Part shown: positions 30,841 to 39,823 of the stretch, in pieces
Layout of the letters: each line of letters starts with the position of its first letter
Numbering within the stretch: position 1 is the first letter of the stretch
The notes under the pieces: model-generated
Seen by the model: only the letters and a program-made list of their open reading frames with translations
What the model was told of the DNA's origin: nothing
The model's database searches: none
Made by a program: the position numbers and the translations under genes
Origin: Paenibacillus soyae
GTDB lineage: Bacteria > Bacillota > Bacilli > Paenibacillales > Paenibacillaceae
Assembly (NCBI RefSeq): GCF_024623455.1
Contig: NZ_JANIPJ010000015.1
Coordinates: 144,766-208,765, forward strand
Length of the DNA stretch: 64,000 bases
Direction: 5' to 3'

Positions 30841-33183
30841 ATGTCGAACCGTCAGGTCGCCTCGAAGGGCCGCAAGATGTTCCGGCGATCCGTATTTATT
30901 CAGCTTCTCATGTCTTTCATGTGCATTTTGCTCATTCCCGTTCTCATCGGCTTGCTGCTTTACAACGAGATGGAGCAAGCGATGATCGATAACGCGAATG
31001 AATCCAATCAAGCGCTGCTGGAGCAGGCGCGGCTGTCCATCGACAGCCGAATGAACGAGGTGGAGCAGCTGGCCGTCCAAGTCGGGCTGAATCCGACGCT
31101 GCAGCTTCTTCTTTACGGGGAGGAGAATAAGGAAAACTTCGACGAGTACAAGTACGTGGAGTTAATCAACGGCTTCAAGCGTTACCGGAACGTCAGCCCC
31201 ATTATCGACGATTATTACGTCTATATCCGGGATACCGGACATATTCTGACGACCAGCGTCAAGACGGATAGCCGCATGTTCTTTAATTACATGACGAAGT
31301 ACGCTAACCGTACGGAGAAGGATATGGCGGACCAGCTTTCCCGTTACCACCTCCGCACCTATATGGCGGCCGAACCGGTCAAGTATAGCTTGAAGCAAAA
31401 AAATATGATCACGTACGTCAAATCATTGCCGCTTGGAGAGTCGCGCGATACTAAAGGGGCGCTGGTCGTCATGATCGACGAGACCAGCATTCTGGGCTTG
31501 CTGCGCAAAGAAGCGAACCGGCACGCCGATTATTACATTCTGAACGAGCAGGGGGAGGTCTTGACCGCGACCGCGCCTCGAAATGGTCTCATGCATAGCC
31601 TGTTGCCAAAGTTCGGCGGGACGCAAGGGGACTTCGAAGCCGTCGTCGACGGCGAAAGCATGATGATCTCCTATACGCGATCCGAGCCGAATAACTGGAC
31701 GTACGTATCCATGCTGCCCAAGGGGGTGGTGTTATCGAAGGTGAACGAGACGAAGTCGCTCGCTCTTATGCTGATGCTGGTCTGCATCGTGGCCGGCGTG
31801 ACCGTCTCGTATTATTTGGCCTACAAGAACCATCGCCCGATCCGCGAGCTGATCCATACCATTCTGAACGGCAAAAACATGAGGGAGGTCGACATCCGGA
31901 ACGAGTTCGCGTTTATCCGGAGCGAGCTGATGACCTCGATGGACGGGGAACGCAATATGCGGGGGCTGCTGACGAAGCAGGCGCCCGTTATCCAAGCGGA
32001 TTTTATAGCAAGAATGATTAAAGGCTACGTCGATACGAAAGCGCTGTCAGAGCGGGATTTCGATTTTATGGACGTGCACTTTCGCCATGCGGGCTTCGGG
32101 GTTATCGTCTTGCAGATCGACGATTGCCATCAATTTATTCAGGAGGACACGGAGCGGGAATGGACGCTTATAAGGTTCATTCTGATCAATCTGAGCAGCG
32201 AGCTTCTGGGGGACGGCGGGTATGCGATCGAGATGGAGAGGGATCGCGTTTGCATCCTGCTTAACCACAATGGAACGGGACAGTGCCGTCCGGAGCTGGA
32301 GGGGCTTCTGGAGCGTCTGAGGGCTGAGGTCGGGCAGAAGTTCAGGACCGGCATGACGATCGCGGTCAGCGGCCTCGGCCACGGGATCGAAACGATAGCG
32401 GAGGCCTACGGAGAAGCGGTCATGGCTCTGGATTACCGTTTCATCCAAGACCACGGCTCGATTATTTATTACGACGATATCAAGGATGCCGAACATCATT
32501 ATTTCTATTATCCGATGGAGACGGAGGCCCAATTGATCAATTACGCCAAATGCGGCGATTACGCAAGCTTGTCCAAGGTGCTCGACTCCATCTTCAAAGT
32601 GAACTTCGAGACCCGCGCCATATCGCCGGAGATGGGCCGCTGCCTGCGCTACGAGCTGCAGGGTACCGTGCTCAAGCTGTTCAGCGCGATGCAGATGGAC
32701 GAAAAGCCGTATTTGGAGGGCGATCGTTTCTTGATGAAGCTGGAGACGCCGGAGAAGATGAAAATCAAGCTGCTCCAGCTGTACGCCGCCGTCTGCGACA
32801 AAGTCGAATCCGAGAAAACGGATCACAGCGACAGGCTGTTCGGGCGAATCGAACATTATATCCGAGGGCATTACGACAGGAACGATATTAGCTTAACCTC
32901 GATCGCGGACCATTGCGGTCTCAATCCGTCGTATCTGTCGACCTTCTTCAAGAAGCAGTGCGGGCAGAACGTAACGGAATATATCACGGCGCTTCGGGTA
33001 CAGAGAGCTAAGGAATATCTTGCCGAAGGCGGGCTGACGGTCACGCAGATCGCGCTTAGGGTAGGTTTCGCCAACGATATAGGCTTGATCCGCGTGTTCA
33101 AGAAGGCCGAGGGCGTAACGCCGGGGAAATACAAGGAGCTGATCTCGGACGGGAACGCAAGGCGGCAGGTCAGTCAATCCTAA
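30841..33183 (+). CDS. Membrane-bound AraC-type transcriptional regulator (YesN/GadX-like sensor)
   Basis: Protein of 780 residues: membrane helix at about 14-37, extracytoplasmic sensor domain of about 240 residues (cache-like), second membrane helix near 290-310, a long cytoplasmic linker, and a C-terminal AraC double helix-turn-helix (about 680-775, ISLTSIADHCGLNPSYLSTF and TVTQIALRVGFANDIGLIRVFKK). Such one-piece sensor-regulators are common in Paenibacillus next to CUT1 sugar importers and activate them when a carbohydrate is sensed outside. Start ATG at 30841 with GAGGGGGG 7 bases upstream. The importer operon begins 155 bases downstream. Confidence 0.9.
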   Translation: MSNRQVASKGRKMFRRSVFIQLLMSFMCILLIPVLIGLLLYNEMEQAMIDNANESNQALLEQARLSIDSRMNEVEQLAVQVGLNPTLQLLLYGEENKENFDEYKYVELINGFKRYRNVSPIIDDYYVYIRDTGHILTTSVKTDSRMFFNYMTKYANRTEKDMADQLSRYHLRTYMAAEPVKYSLKQKNMITYVKSLPLGESRDTKGALVVMIDETSILGLLRKEANRHADYYILNEQGEVLTATAPRNGLMHSLLPKFGGTQGDFEAVVDGESMMISYTRSEPNNWTYVSMLPKGVVLSKVNETKSLALMLMLVCIVAGVTVSYYLAYKNHRPIRELIHTILNGKNMREVDIRNEFAFIRSELMTSMDGERNMRGLLTKQAPVIQADFIARMIKGYVDTKALSERDFDFMDVHFRHAGFGVIVLQIDDCHQFIQEDTEREWTLIRFILINLSSELLGDGGYAIEMERDRVCILLNHNGTGQCRPELEGLLERLRAEVGQKFRTGMTIAVSGLGHGIETIAEAYGEAVMALDYRFIQDHGSIIYYDDIKDAEHHYFYYPMETEAQLINYAKCGDYASLSKVLDSIFKVNFETRAISPEMGRCLRYELQGTVLKLFSAMQMDEKPYLEGDRFLMKLETPEKMKIKLLQLYAAVCDKVESEKTDHSDRLFGRIEHYIRGHYDRNDISLTSIADHCGLNPSYLSTFFKKQCGQNVTEYITALRVQRAKEYLAEGGLTVTQIALRVGFANDIGLIRVFKKAEGVTPGKYKELISDGNARRQVSQS

Positions 33184-33207
33184 AATTCGTCCGTTCATCT
33201 GAAAAAT

Positions 33208-33258
33208 GGATAGCCCCCGATCTAAGGAAACGGCAGTTGATCTAAAATAGCGGCCGTA
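33208..33258 (+). repeat. Intergenic motif, copy 2 (paired with 30581-30630)
   Basis: Begins GGATAGCCCC and ends GATCTAAAATAGCGGCCGTA; partner of copy 1. It lies 80 bases before the start of the sugar-binding lipoprotein gene. Either a dispersed genomic repeat or a shared operator. Confidence 0.5.
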
Positions 33259-33338
33259 GGCGCAAAGAGATCGTCCCGTTACGATGGAATCAGCCGGATG
33301 GGCTGACGATGAACGAGGACGAGAGGAGAGGGGAACGA

Positions 33339-34964
33339 ATGATGAAAACAAGCAAAATCAACAGGCTAAGACCGATGCTCACGGTGCTGACGCTGCTGGC
33401 CGTATTGCTGACGGGCTGTTCGGGGAACAATCCGGGAGGATCGGACAACAACGAGCCGGAGCAGCCGGAGGCAAGCGCCTCCGTGGAGACGGGAGAGGTT
33501 GACTTCCCGGAGTCGTTGTCCTATTGGGTCGGACTTAACGCCAACGCCGCCGCCACGATGACGAATCTGGGGGAAAGCAAGATGTATCAAGAGCTGGAGC
33601 GCATTACGGGGACGAAGGTGGAGTGGCTGCATCCTTCCGGCGACGGCGCCCAAATCGAGGAGCAGTTCAATTTGATGCTGGCGTCCAAAAAGCTTCCCGA
33701 CGTGATCGAACGCAACTGGTTCTCCGTATCCCGGGGGCCGGACGACGCGATTAACAGCGGGACGATCCTCCGCTTGAACGAGCTGATCGACAAGCATGCG
33801 CCGAACCTGAAGCGTTACCTGGACGAGAATCCGGAAGTGAAGAAGATGGTCATGACGGATGAAGGCAACATCTATTCCTTCCCGTTCATTCGCGGCCATG
33901 AGAAGCTGAACGTGTTCTTCGGTCCGATCATCCGGAAGGATTGGCTGGACAAAGCGGGTCTCGAGGTGCCGACGACCATCGAGGAATGGGAAGCCGCATT
34001 GATCAAGTTCAAGGAGATGAACAATGGCGAGCCGCCGTTCATGCAGACGATCTCCGATCTGAAGATCGGCCATGCCTTCATCGGAGCGTACGGGATCCCG
34101 CTCGAGTTCTACGTGGAGGACGGACAAGTCAAATACGGCTCGATGCAGCCGCAATACAAGGATTACTTGACTTTGATGAACCGTTGGTACGAGATGGGGC
34201 TGCTGGATCCTGAATTTGCGGCTATGGATACGCAGTTAAGAGATTCGAAGACGACAACGGGGAAAATTCTCGCCTTCGTCGGCTACACGGGCAGCGGCAT
34301 CGGCAAATATATGGGCCTCATGGAGAACGATCCCGAGTTCGAGCTGGTGTCCGCGCCGTATCCGACTCTGAATGAAGGGGACATACCGCTCTGGGGGCAG
34401 AAGGACTTCCCGTATACGGGCATCGGAGCGGCCATAACGACTTCGGCCAAAAATCCGGAGCAAATCGTCAAATGGCTGGATTACGCCTACAGTCCGGAGG
34501 GTCATAACCTGTTCAACTTCGGCATCGAAGGAGAGAGCTACGAATTGGTTGACGGCAAGCCTGCTTATACCGACGTCATCCTGAACAATCCGGATGATTT
34601 GCCGGTCACGCAAGCGATGGCTCAATACCAGCGGGCGGTCTATAACGGACCGTTCATCCAGGATCCGGGCTATATCGAGCAGTATTTGGTGCTGCCGTCC
34701 CAGCAGGAAGCGCTTGTCAATTGGGAGAAGGCGGACAATTCGATGAGGCTGCCGATGGTGACGCCGACGGCGGAGGAGAGCAGGAAGATCGCTTCGATCA
34801 TGACCGACTTGAACGTCTATCACGAAGAGATGATGCTGCGGTTCATTATGGGCTCGAAGCCGCTTTCGGAATTCGAAGAATACGTGGAGACGCTGAAGGC
34901 GATGGGCATCGAGGAAGTCATTAAGATCAGGCAGGCCGCGCTGGAGCGGTTCGACCAGCGTTAG
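33339..34964 (+). CDS. CUT1 ABC importer substrate-binding lipoprotein (LplA-like)
   Basis: Protein of 541 residues with a lipoprotein signal (LLTGC, C27), a Gly/Asn/Glu-rich spacer and a type 1 extracellular solute-binding fold (VEWLHPSGDGAQIEEQFNLMLAS near 95-120; AITTSAKNPEQIVKWLDYAY near 370). Length and sequence fit the LplA/LipO group, which binds oligosaccharides. GAGAGGGG precedes ATG-ATG at 33339/33342. It is followed by the two permeases. No glycoside hydrolase is in the cluster, so the sugar cannot be inferred from context. Confidence 0.9.
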   Translation: MMKTSKINRLRPMLTVLTLLAVLLTGCSGNNPGGSDNNEPEQPEASASVETGEVDFPESLSYWVGLNANAAATMTNLGESKMYQELERITGTKVEWLHPSGDGAQIEEQFNLMLASKKLPDVIERNWFSVSRGPDDAINSGTILRLNELIDKHAPNLKRYLDENPEVKKMVMTDEGNIYSFPFIRGHEKLNVFFGPIIRKDWLDKAGLEVPTTIEEWEAALIKFKEMNNGEPPFMQTISDLKIGHAFIGAYGIPLEFYVEDGQVKYGSMQPQYKDYLTLMNRWYEMGLLDPEFAAMDTQLRDSKTTTGKILAFVGYTGSGIGKYMGLMENDPEFELVSAPYPTLNEGDIPLWGQKDFPYTGIGAAITTSAKNPEQIVKWLDYAYSPEGHNLFNFGIEGESYELVDGKPAYTDVILNNPDDLPVTQAMAQYQRAVYNGPFIQDPGYIEQYLVLPSQQEALVNWEKADNSMRLPMVTPTAEESRKIASIMTDLNVYHEEMMLRFIMGSKPLSEFEEYVETLKAMGIEEVIKIRQAALERFDQR

Positions 34965-35040
34965 GGCGTAGGCGCCGCGCCGGCCGCCCGCAAGGCCGGC
35001 GCGCGAAAGCCGAAGACCACGAAGAAGGGATGCGAGCGAC

Positions 35041-35946
35041 ATGCAGCGGATCGTCAAGGATTTTCGCCGGAACAAGCTGATCTATTTGATGCTGAGCCCC
35101 GCCGTCCTGTATTTTCTTATTTTCCACTACGGGCCGATGTACGGCATGCAAATCGCGTTTAAGGATTATTCGATTCATCTTGGATTTACGGGAAGTCCTT
35201 GGGCGGGACTCGAGCATTTCAAGGAATTTTTTAATAACTTTTATTTTTTTCGGATTATGCGGAACACGATTTTACTTAGTGTATACAGCCTGCTGTTCGC
35301 TTTCCCCGCGGGCATTATATTGGCATTGCTGCTTAACGAGATCCGGAGCACGTGGTTCAAACGATCGGTGCAGACGATTACGTACATGCCGCACTTTATT
35401 TCGCTGGTCGTCGTCGTCGGGATCATGTTCGATTTTTTGGCTCGCGACGGCTTGATTAATCAGCTGCTTTCGGCGCTGTTCGGCTTCGAGCCGGTTTCGT
35501 TCATGCGCGAGGCGGATTGGTTCCGGTTCCTCTATATCGGCTCCGGCATCTGGCAGAACATCGGCTGGAGCTCCATTATTTTTCTCGCGGCGATCGCGAC
35601 GATCGACCCTTCGCTGTACGAAGCGGCCAAGATCGACGGCGCAAGCCGCTGGCGTCAAACCTGGAACGTCACGCTTCCGGGCATGGCGCCGACCATCATC
35701 ATTCTGCTTATTCTCAATATCGGGCAGCTGCTGACTGTCGGCAACGAGAAGATCCTGCTCATGTACAATCCGATTACGTATGAAACCGCGGATGTGATCG
35801 GCACCTATACGTACCGAAAAGGGATTCTGGAGACGGACTACAGCTATGCCGCCGCCGTGGGTATGTTCAATGCGGTCATCAGCTTCTCGTTATTGATCAT
35901 CGCTAACAGCATCTCCCGCAAGGTGAGCGAGACCAAGCTATGGTAA
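35041..35946 (+). CDS. CUT1 ABC importer permease (LplB-like)
   Basis: Protein of 301 residues with six membrane helices. The cytoplasmic EAA loop reads EAAKIDGASRWRQTWNVTLP, the ATPase contact of MalF-type permeases. The start NKLIYLMLSPAVLYFLIFHYGPMYG is typical of the LplB group. It forms the channel with the next gene. The 76-base gap upstream contains a GC-rich palindrome (CCGGCC.. /GGCCGGC near 34980-35000) that may stabilise or partially terminate the binding-protein mRNA. Confidence 0.92.
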   Translation: MQRIVKDFRRNKLIYLMLSPAVLYFLIFHYGPMYGMQIAFKDYSIHLGFTGSPWAGLEHFKEFFNNFYFFRIMRNTILLSVYSLLFAFPAGIILALLLNEIRSTWFKRSVQTITYMPHFISLVVVVGIMFDFLARDGLINQLLSALFGFEPVSFMREADWFRFLYIGSGIWQNIGWSSIIFLAAIATIDPSLYEAAKIDGASRWRQTWNVTLPGMAPTIIILLILNIGQLLTVGNEKILLMYNPITYETADVIGTYTYRKGILETDYSYAAAVGMFNAVISFSLLIIANSISRKVSETKLW

Positions 35947-35965
35947 GGAGAGGGAGAGGTGCCAT

Positions 35966-36841
35966 ATGAAACTAACGGCCGGAGAACGCGCGTTCCAAAC
36001 CGTTAATATCGTCGTTCTGGTTCTGCTTTCGCTTGCGGCGCTTTATCCGCTCGTATTCGTCCTGTTCGCGTCGTTCAGCGATCCGGGTCTTCTCGTTCAG
36101 AACAGGGGACTGCTGCTTCTTCCGAAAGGCTTTACGACCGAGGCATACAAGATGGTGTTCATGAATCCGTCGATCGGAACGGCCTACTTGAATACGTTGT
36201 TCTACGTGTTCGCCGGCACGGCCGTCAATATCGCGCTGTCCTCCATGGCGGCGTACGGGCTTTCCCGGCGCGATGTTTTCTGGAAAAACGCGATTATGTT
36301 CATGATCGTCTTCACGATGTTCTTCGACGGGGGCATCATTCCGTCTTACTTGCTGGTCGGCAATCTGGGGCTGCTGGATTCGCGCTGGGCGCTCATCATC
36401 CCGGGAGCGATCAGCGCGTTTAATCTCATTATCATGAGAACGGCATTCCAAGCTGTTCCCGTGGAGCTCGAGGAATCGGCGCGGCTCGACGGAGCGGGCG
36501 ATTTCCGGATTTGCTGGTCGGTCGTCTTCCCGCTGTCCTTGCCGGTAATCGCCGTCATGCTGCTGTTCTACGGCGTGTCGCACTGGAACTCGTGGTTCTC
36601 CGCGATGATCTATCTGCAGGACCGCGCCTTGTTCCCTCTGCAGTTGATCCTCCGCGAGATATTGATTTCGAACGATACGGGCAGCATGCTGACGAGCGTC
36701 AGCTCGGGCGATCAGATGCCGATCGGCCAGACGATTAAATACGCGACGATTATTATCGCCACGATTCCGATCCTGTGCGTCTATCCGTTCCTGCAGAAAT
36801 ATTTCGTGAAAGGCGTCATGATCGGAGCGATTAAAGGTTGA
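35966..36841 (+). CDS. CUT1 ABC importer permease (YtcP/LplC, MalG-like)
   Basis: Protein of 291 residues with six membrane helices. Its EAA loop is ESARLDGAGDFRICWSVVFPLSLP. The C-terminus FLQKYFVKGVMIGAIKG is the standard MalG-type end. GGGAGAGG precedes the ATG at 35966. Last gene of the importer operon; the ATPase is missing and is presumably a shared MsmX/MsmK-type subunit encoded elsewhere. Confidence 0.92.
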   Translation: MKLTAGERAFQTVNIVVLVLLSLAALYPLVFVLFASFSDPGLLVQNRGLLLLPKGFTTEAYKMVFMNPSIGTAYLNTLFYVFAGTAVNIALSSMAAYGLSRRDVFWKNAIMFMIVFTMFFDGGIIPSYLLVGNLGLLDSRWALIIPGAISAFNLIIMRTAFQAVPVELEESARLDGAGDFRICWSVVFPLSLPVIAVMLLFYGVSHWNSWFSAMIYLQDRALFPLQLILREILISNDTGSMLTSVSSGDQMPIGQTIKYATIIIATIPILCVYPFLQKYFVKGVMIGAIKG

Positions 36842-36857
36842 GGCGCGGCGCGGCGGC

Positions 36858-36903
36858 AAAAAAAGGCCGTACATGAGATGCTGTTACCATCTCATGTACG
36901 GCC
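36858..36903. terminator. Strong hairpin terminator between importer and hemQ
   Basis: A perfect 16-bp stem (36865-36880 with 36888-36903, 7-base loop). The A-run to its left reads as a T-run on the minus strand, so it is mainly the hemQ terminator, but it can also stop plus-strand transcription. Confidence 0.9.
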
Positions 36904-36911
36904 CTTGGGTT

Positions 36912-37658
36912 CTAGATCGAAAGAAGCTTATCGAATTTCTCGGCGTCCAGGAAATTGCCGACGTAGAAGTCGCCGAAGTCTCCGTAACGGGCGCTTACTT
37001 CATCGAAGCGCATCTCGTAAACAAGCTTCTTGAATTGCAGCGCGTCGTCCGCGAACAGCGTAACGCCCCACTCCCAGTTGTCGAAGCCGACGGAGCCCGT
37101 AATAATTTGCTTGACCTTGCCTGCGTATTTGCGTCCGATCATGCCATGGCTGCGCATCATCGCTTTGCGCTCGTCCATGCTCAGCATGTACCAGTTGTCG
37201 CCTCCGGCGCGGCGTTTGTTCATCGGGTAGAAGCAGATATGCTTCCACTTCGGCAGGATCGGCTTCAGTCTCGCGACAACCTCCGGGTTCTCCATCGGAT
37301 CGCTGCCCGGCTGGCCCATGTAGTTGCTGAGCTCGACTATGCTGACGTAGGAATGGACAGGATATGTAAAGCTTGCGAACGTCGTTTTGTTAAACGCGGT
37401 TTCGATCTCGTTCAGCTCCTCGAGCGTCTCGCGAAGATGCATGAATACGAAATCGGCTTTCTGGCCCACGATGGAATAAACGGCCGTGCTGCCTTGTTTG
37501 CTCTCTTCCACATCGTTCCACTGTTTCAGGAAGGCATGCAGCTCGTCCAGCGCGCGCTGGCGTTCGCTTTCGTCGGCCAGTCGCCATGCCGTCCAGTCGA
37601 CGCTGCGGAAATCGTGGAGGGCGTACCAGCCTTCCAGCGTTTGTGCGGCTTCACTCAT
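36912..37658 (-). CDS. hemQ: Coproheme decarboxylase HemQ
   Basis: Protein of 248 residues of the chlorite dismutase superfamily. The active-site tyrosine Y144 (FYPMNKRR), K148 and the proximal heme ligand H171 (RSHGMIGRKY) are at the positions expected from the known HemQ enzymes (Y145, K149, H172 in Bacillaceae numbering). It converts coproheme to protoheme by two oxidative decarboxylations, the last step of the coproporphyrin-dependent heme route of Gram-positive bacteria. AAAGGGG lies about 10 bases before the ATG. Monocistronic. Confidence 0.95.
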   Translation of the reverse strand: MSEAAQTLEGWYALHDFRSVDWTAWRLADESERQRALDELHAFLKQWNDVEESKQGSTAVYSIVGQKADFVFMHLRETLEELNEIETAFNKTTFASFTYPVHSYVSIVELSNYMGQPGSDPMENPEVVARLKPILPKWKHICFYPMNKRRAGGDNWYMLSMDERKAMMRSHGMIGRKYAGKVKQIITGSVGFDNWEWGVTLFADDALQFKKLVYEMRFDEVSARYGDFGDFYVGNFLDAEKFDKLLSI

Positions 37659-37841
37659 TTCTAAAAATCCCCTTTCGGCTTGTACCTTAAGCTTCTATTA
37701 TTGTAGCTAATGCCAAGACGATGAGCAAATGGCGGACTTGTGACAAATCCCCCTTCTCGATTGACTTCATTTGCCGCTTTCATTAAACTAAAAATGGTTA
37801 AAACGTTAGCGGATGAGCGAAAGCTCGAGAGGAGTATGGAA

Positions 37842-38153
37842 ATGCCGGATTTACTCGTATATATTATCCAAACTTGCGTGGCGACGGTGCTGTTTTTCGT
37901 CATGATGTTCGGAATCGGATTCATATTGAACATGCTGCTGAAGACCACCTGGTTCCCGATCGTGCTGTTCTTCATCGTGCTGATCGGACTTGCTATCTGG
38001 TCGCCTTGGGATGAAGCCTCCAATCCGACGATCGACAATATCGGCGACTACACCATTATCTACTATATCCCGATCACAGGCGCTTTGATCGGCGCTTACG
38101 TCAGCGGCTGGGCCATTCGCGCACTGCGTAAGGGCGGCTACAAAATGTTCTGA
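37842..38153 (+). CDS. yuiB: YuiB-like membrane protein
   Basis: Protein of 103 residues with three membrane helices (about 5-30, 33-50 and 68-92) and the block MFGIGFILNMLLKTTWFP, which recalls YuiB of Bacillus. In Bacillus yuiB lies close to the NADH dehydrogenase-like genes; function is unknown. Start ATG at 37842 with AGGAG 7 bases upstream; the ATG at 37836 is too close to the site. Divergent from hemQ; it ends at a short terminator. Confidence 0.7.
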   Translation: MPDLLVYIIQTCVATVLFFVMMFGIGFILNMLLKTTWFPIVLFFIVLIGLAIWSPWDEASNPTIDNIGDYTIIYYIPITGALIGAYVSGWAIRALRKGGYKMF

Positions 38154-38163
38154 TCGGACCTAC

Positions 38164-38190
38164 AAAAATCCCTCTAGCGGGGGATTTTTC
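38164..38190 (+). terminator. Rho-independent terminator of yuiB
   Basis: AAAAATCCC and GGGATTTTT form a 9-bp stem with an 8-base loop; the right arm doubles as the T-run. Confidence 0.7.
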
Positions 38191-38267
38191 TATTTGTCCG
38201 GATCGCCATTCTTGCCTCGAATTGTGCTAGAATGATAGGAAAGACAGCTAAGGATGGAGTCGGTGCG

Positions 38268-39806
38268 ATGCGCATCAATCATATATTGCAGTTTACGGAA
38301 CATCACCGTTATTACATATTCCGTGATTTTTCTCTCGGCAGCTTGGACTATAAGATGCTTTCGCTTATCTATCAACCGATGATAGGCGCGTTTGCTATCT
38401 CCTTATACCAGCAGCTCTATCACGGCATAGCGGAGGACAAAGCCGGCTATTCGCCGCTTGAGCCTCACCGGAAGCTATTCCTGGGGCTCGGCCTCGAAAT
38501 GAACGAGAAGAGCCGCCGGTTCGTCATCGAGCAGACGTCGAAGCTGGAGGCGGTCGGCCTTCTCGCGACCTCGAGGCTCGGCGGACCGGAGCATCCGGAC
38601 GTCATCTATGAATACGAGCTGGCGCAGCCGCTGTCGCCGACCGAATTTTTCCGGAACATGCATCTAGCTATGCTGCTTCGGGACAAGGTAGGCAAATACG
38701 CGGTCATCGCGCTCCGAGAATCATTCGGAGCGAGCGAGCCCGACGAGCTTGCGAACGCCAACCTGGAGAAAGAGAATATATCGGTGCCGTTCTATGAATT
38801 ATTCAAGCTGAACATGCAGTCCTTCGATTCCGAGCTCGAGCAGGCTTTGATCGAGGTTGCGCCTTCCAGGCAGACCTCGGCGAAGACGGAGCTTGCTTCG
38901 GCCGGCATCCCTTACGGGGAGCTCATTCTCCGGTTCCCGCGCGGCTCCGCCAATCGCTCGCACGTCGAGCGGCTCCGGAACGACGCCGAAGGAATGGCGC
39001 AGATCAATTACGTCGCTTACAAATATCATTTGTCCGTCGCAAGCGTCTGCCGGCTGCTCGATGAAGACGGAGTCTTCGCGCCAAGCGGCGAGGTGAACAT
39101 GGACGAGCTCCAGCTGAGAGCCAATCAACTGTACAGGCAGGACAAGAAGCGGGAGGGCGAGCGCCAGCGGACGTTATCCCATACGGCCGTGCGAATGGTG
39201 GAAGAAGCGTCTCAGGAAGAAGATCCGGGCGAAGAATTCGAAGTTCGGGAGCAGGATTATCTCCCCGTGCCGAATCAATTGTCCGGGCGCTGCGATATCC
39301 AGCAGTATAATATGCTGATGCGGAACGAGCCTCATACGCGCTTCTTGAAACGGTTTTTCCCGGGCGCCGTGCCGGATTGGGTCGATAATGTGTTCGAACG
39401 CATCGATCTGAACTACCGTCTGGAAGGACCGGTTATTAATGTGCTGATTCATTACGTGCTGGGCGGGACCGATTCGGCCCGCGTGACCCGGAACTTTATC
39501 GATACGGTAGCCTCGAACATGCTGATGAAGGGTATCAATTCGTTCGAGAAGGCGGTCCAATACGTTAGGGAGCAAGCCATGCTCGAGCAGACGAAGGATC
39601 GTCGCAAGGACAGCGGTCAGCCTGGAGCGGGCGCGAGCGGTTATGGCGCTTCCCGCGGCGGCGGCAGAGCGGGGAGCGGCGGACGCGGCGTCTCGCGCAA
39701 GCCGGCGATCCCGATTGTGTCGGAAGGCCAGCCGGCGGGCGCGGTATCCGCGGATGAGCTCGAGGAGCTGCGCAAGCTCGCTCGGAAGCTTGACGGCAAA
39801 TCTTAA
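38268..39806 (+). CDS. dnaB: Replication initiation and membrane attachment protein DnaB (helicase co-loader)
   Basis: Protein of 512 residues of the Firmicute DnaB/DnaD superfamily: N-terminal winged-helix part (about 10-130, LDYKMLSLIYQPMIGAFAISLYQQL), middle DDBH1 region, a second DDBH2 domain (about 370-440, FKRFFPGAVPDWV... VINVLIHYVLGG) and a disordered Gly/Arg/Ser tail before a short conserved C-terminus. It works with DnaD and DnaI to load the replicative helicase at oriC and at restarted forks. Start ATG at 38268 (MRINHILQFTEHHRYYIF) with GGATGGAG 8 bases upstream. The neighbouring dnaI follows after 17 bases. nrdR, often found upstream, is absent here. Confidence 0.92.
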   Translation: MRINHILQFTEHHRYYIFRDFSLGSLDYKMLSLIYQPMIGAFAISLYQQLYHGIAEDKAGYSPLEPHRKLFLGLGLEMNEKSRRFVIEQTSKLEAVGLLATSRLGGPEHPDVIYEYELAQPLSPTEFFRNMHLAMLLRDKVGKYAVIALRESFGASEPDELANANLEKENISVPFYELFKLNMQSFDSELEQALIEVAPSRQTSAKTELASAGIPYGELILRFPRGSANRSHVERLRNDAEGMAQINYVAYKYHLSVASVCRLLDEDGVFAPSGEVNMDELQLRANQLYRQDKKREGERQRTLSHTAVRMVEEASQEEDPGEEFEVREQDYLPVPNQLSGRCDIQQYNMLMRNEPHTRFLKRFFPGAVPDWVDNVFERIDLNYRLEGPVINVLIHYVLGGTDSARVTRNFIDTVASNMLMKGINSFEKAVQYVREQAMLEQTKDRRKDSGQPGAGASGYGASRGGGRAGSGGRGVSRKPAIPIVSEGQPAGAVSADELEELRKLARKLDGKS

Positions 39807-39823
39807 CAGCAGGGGGGAAGGAC

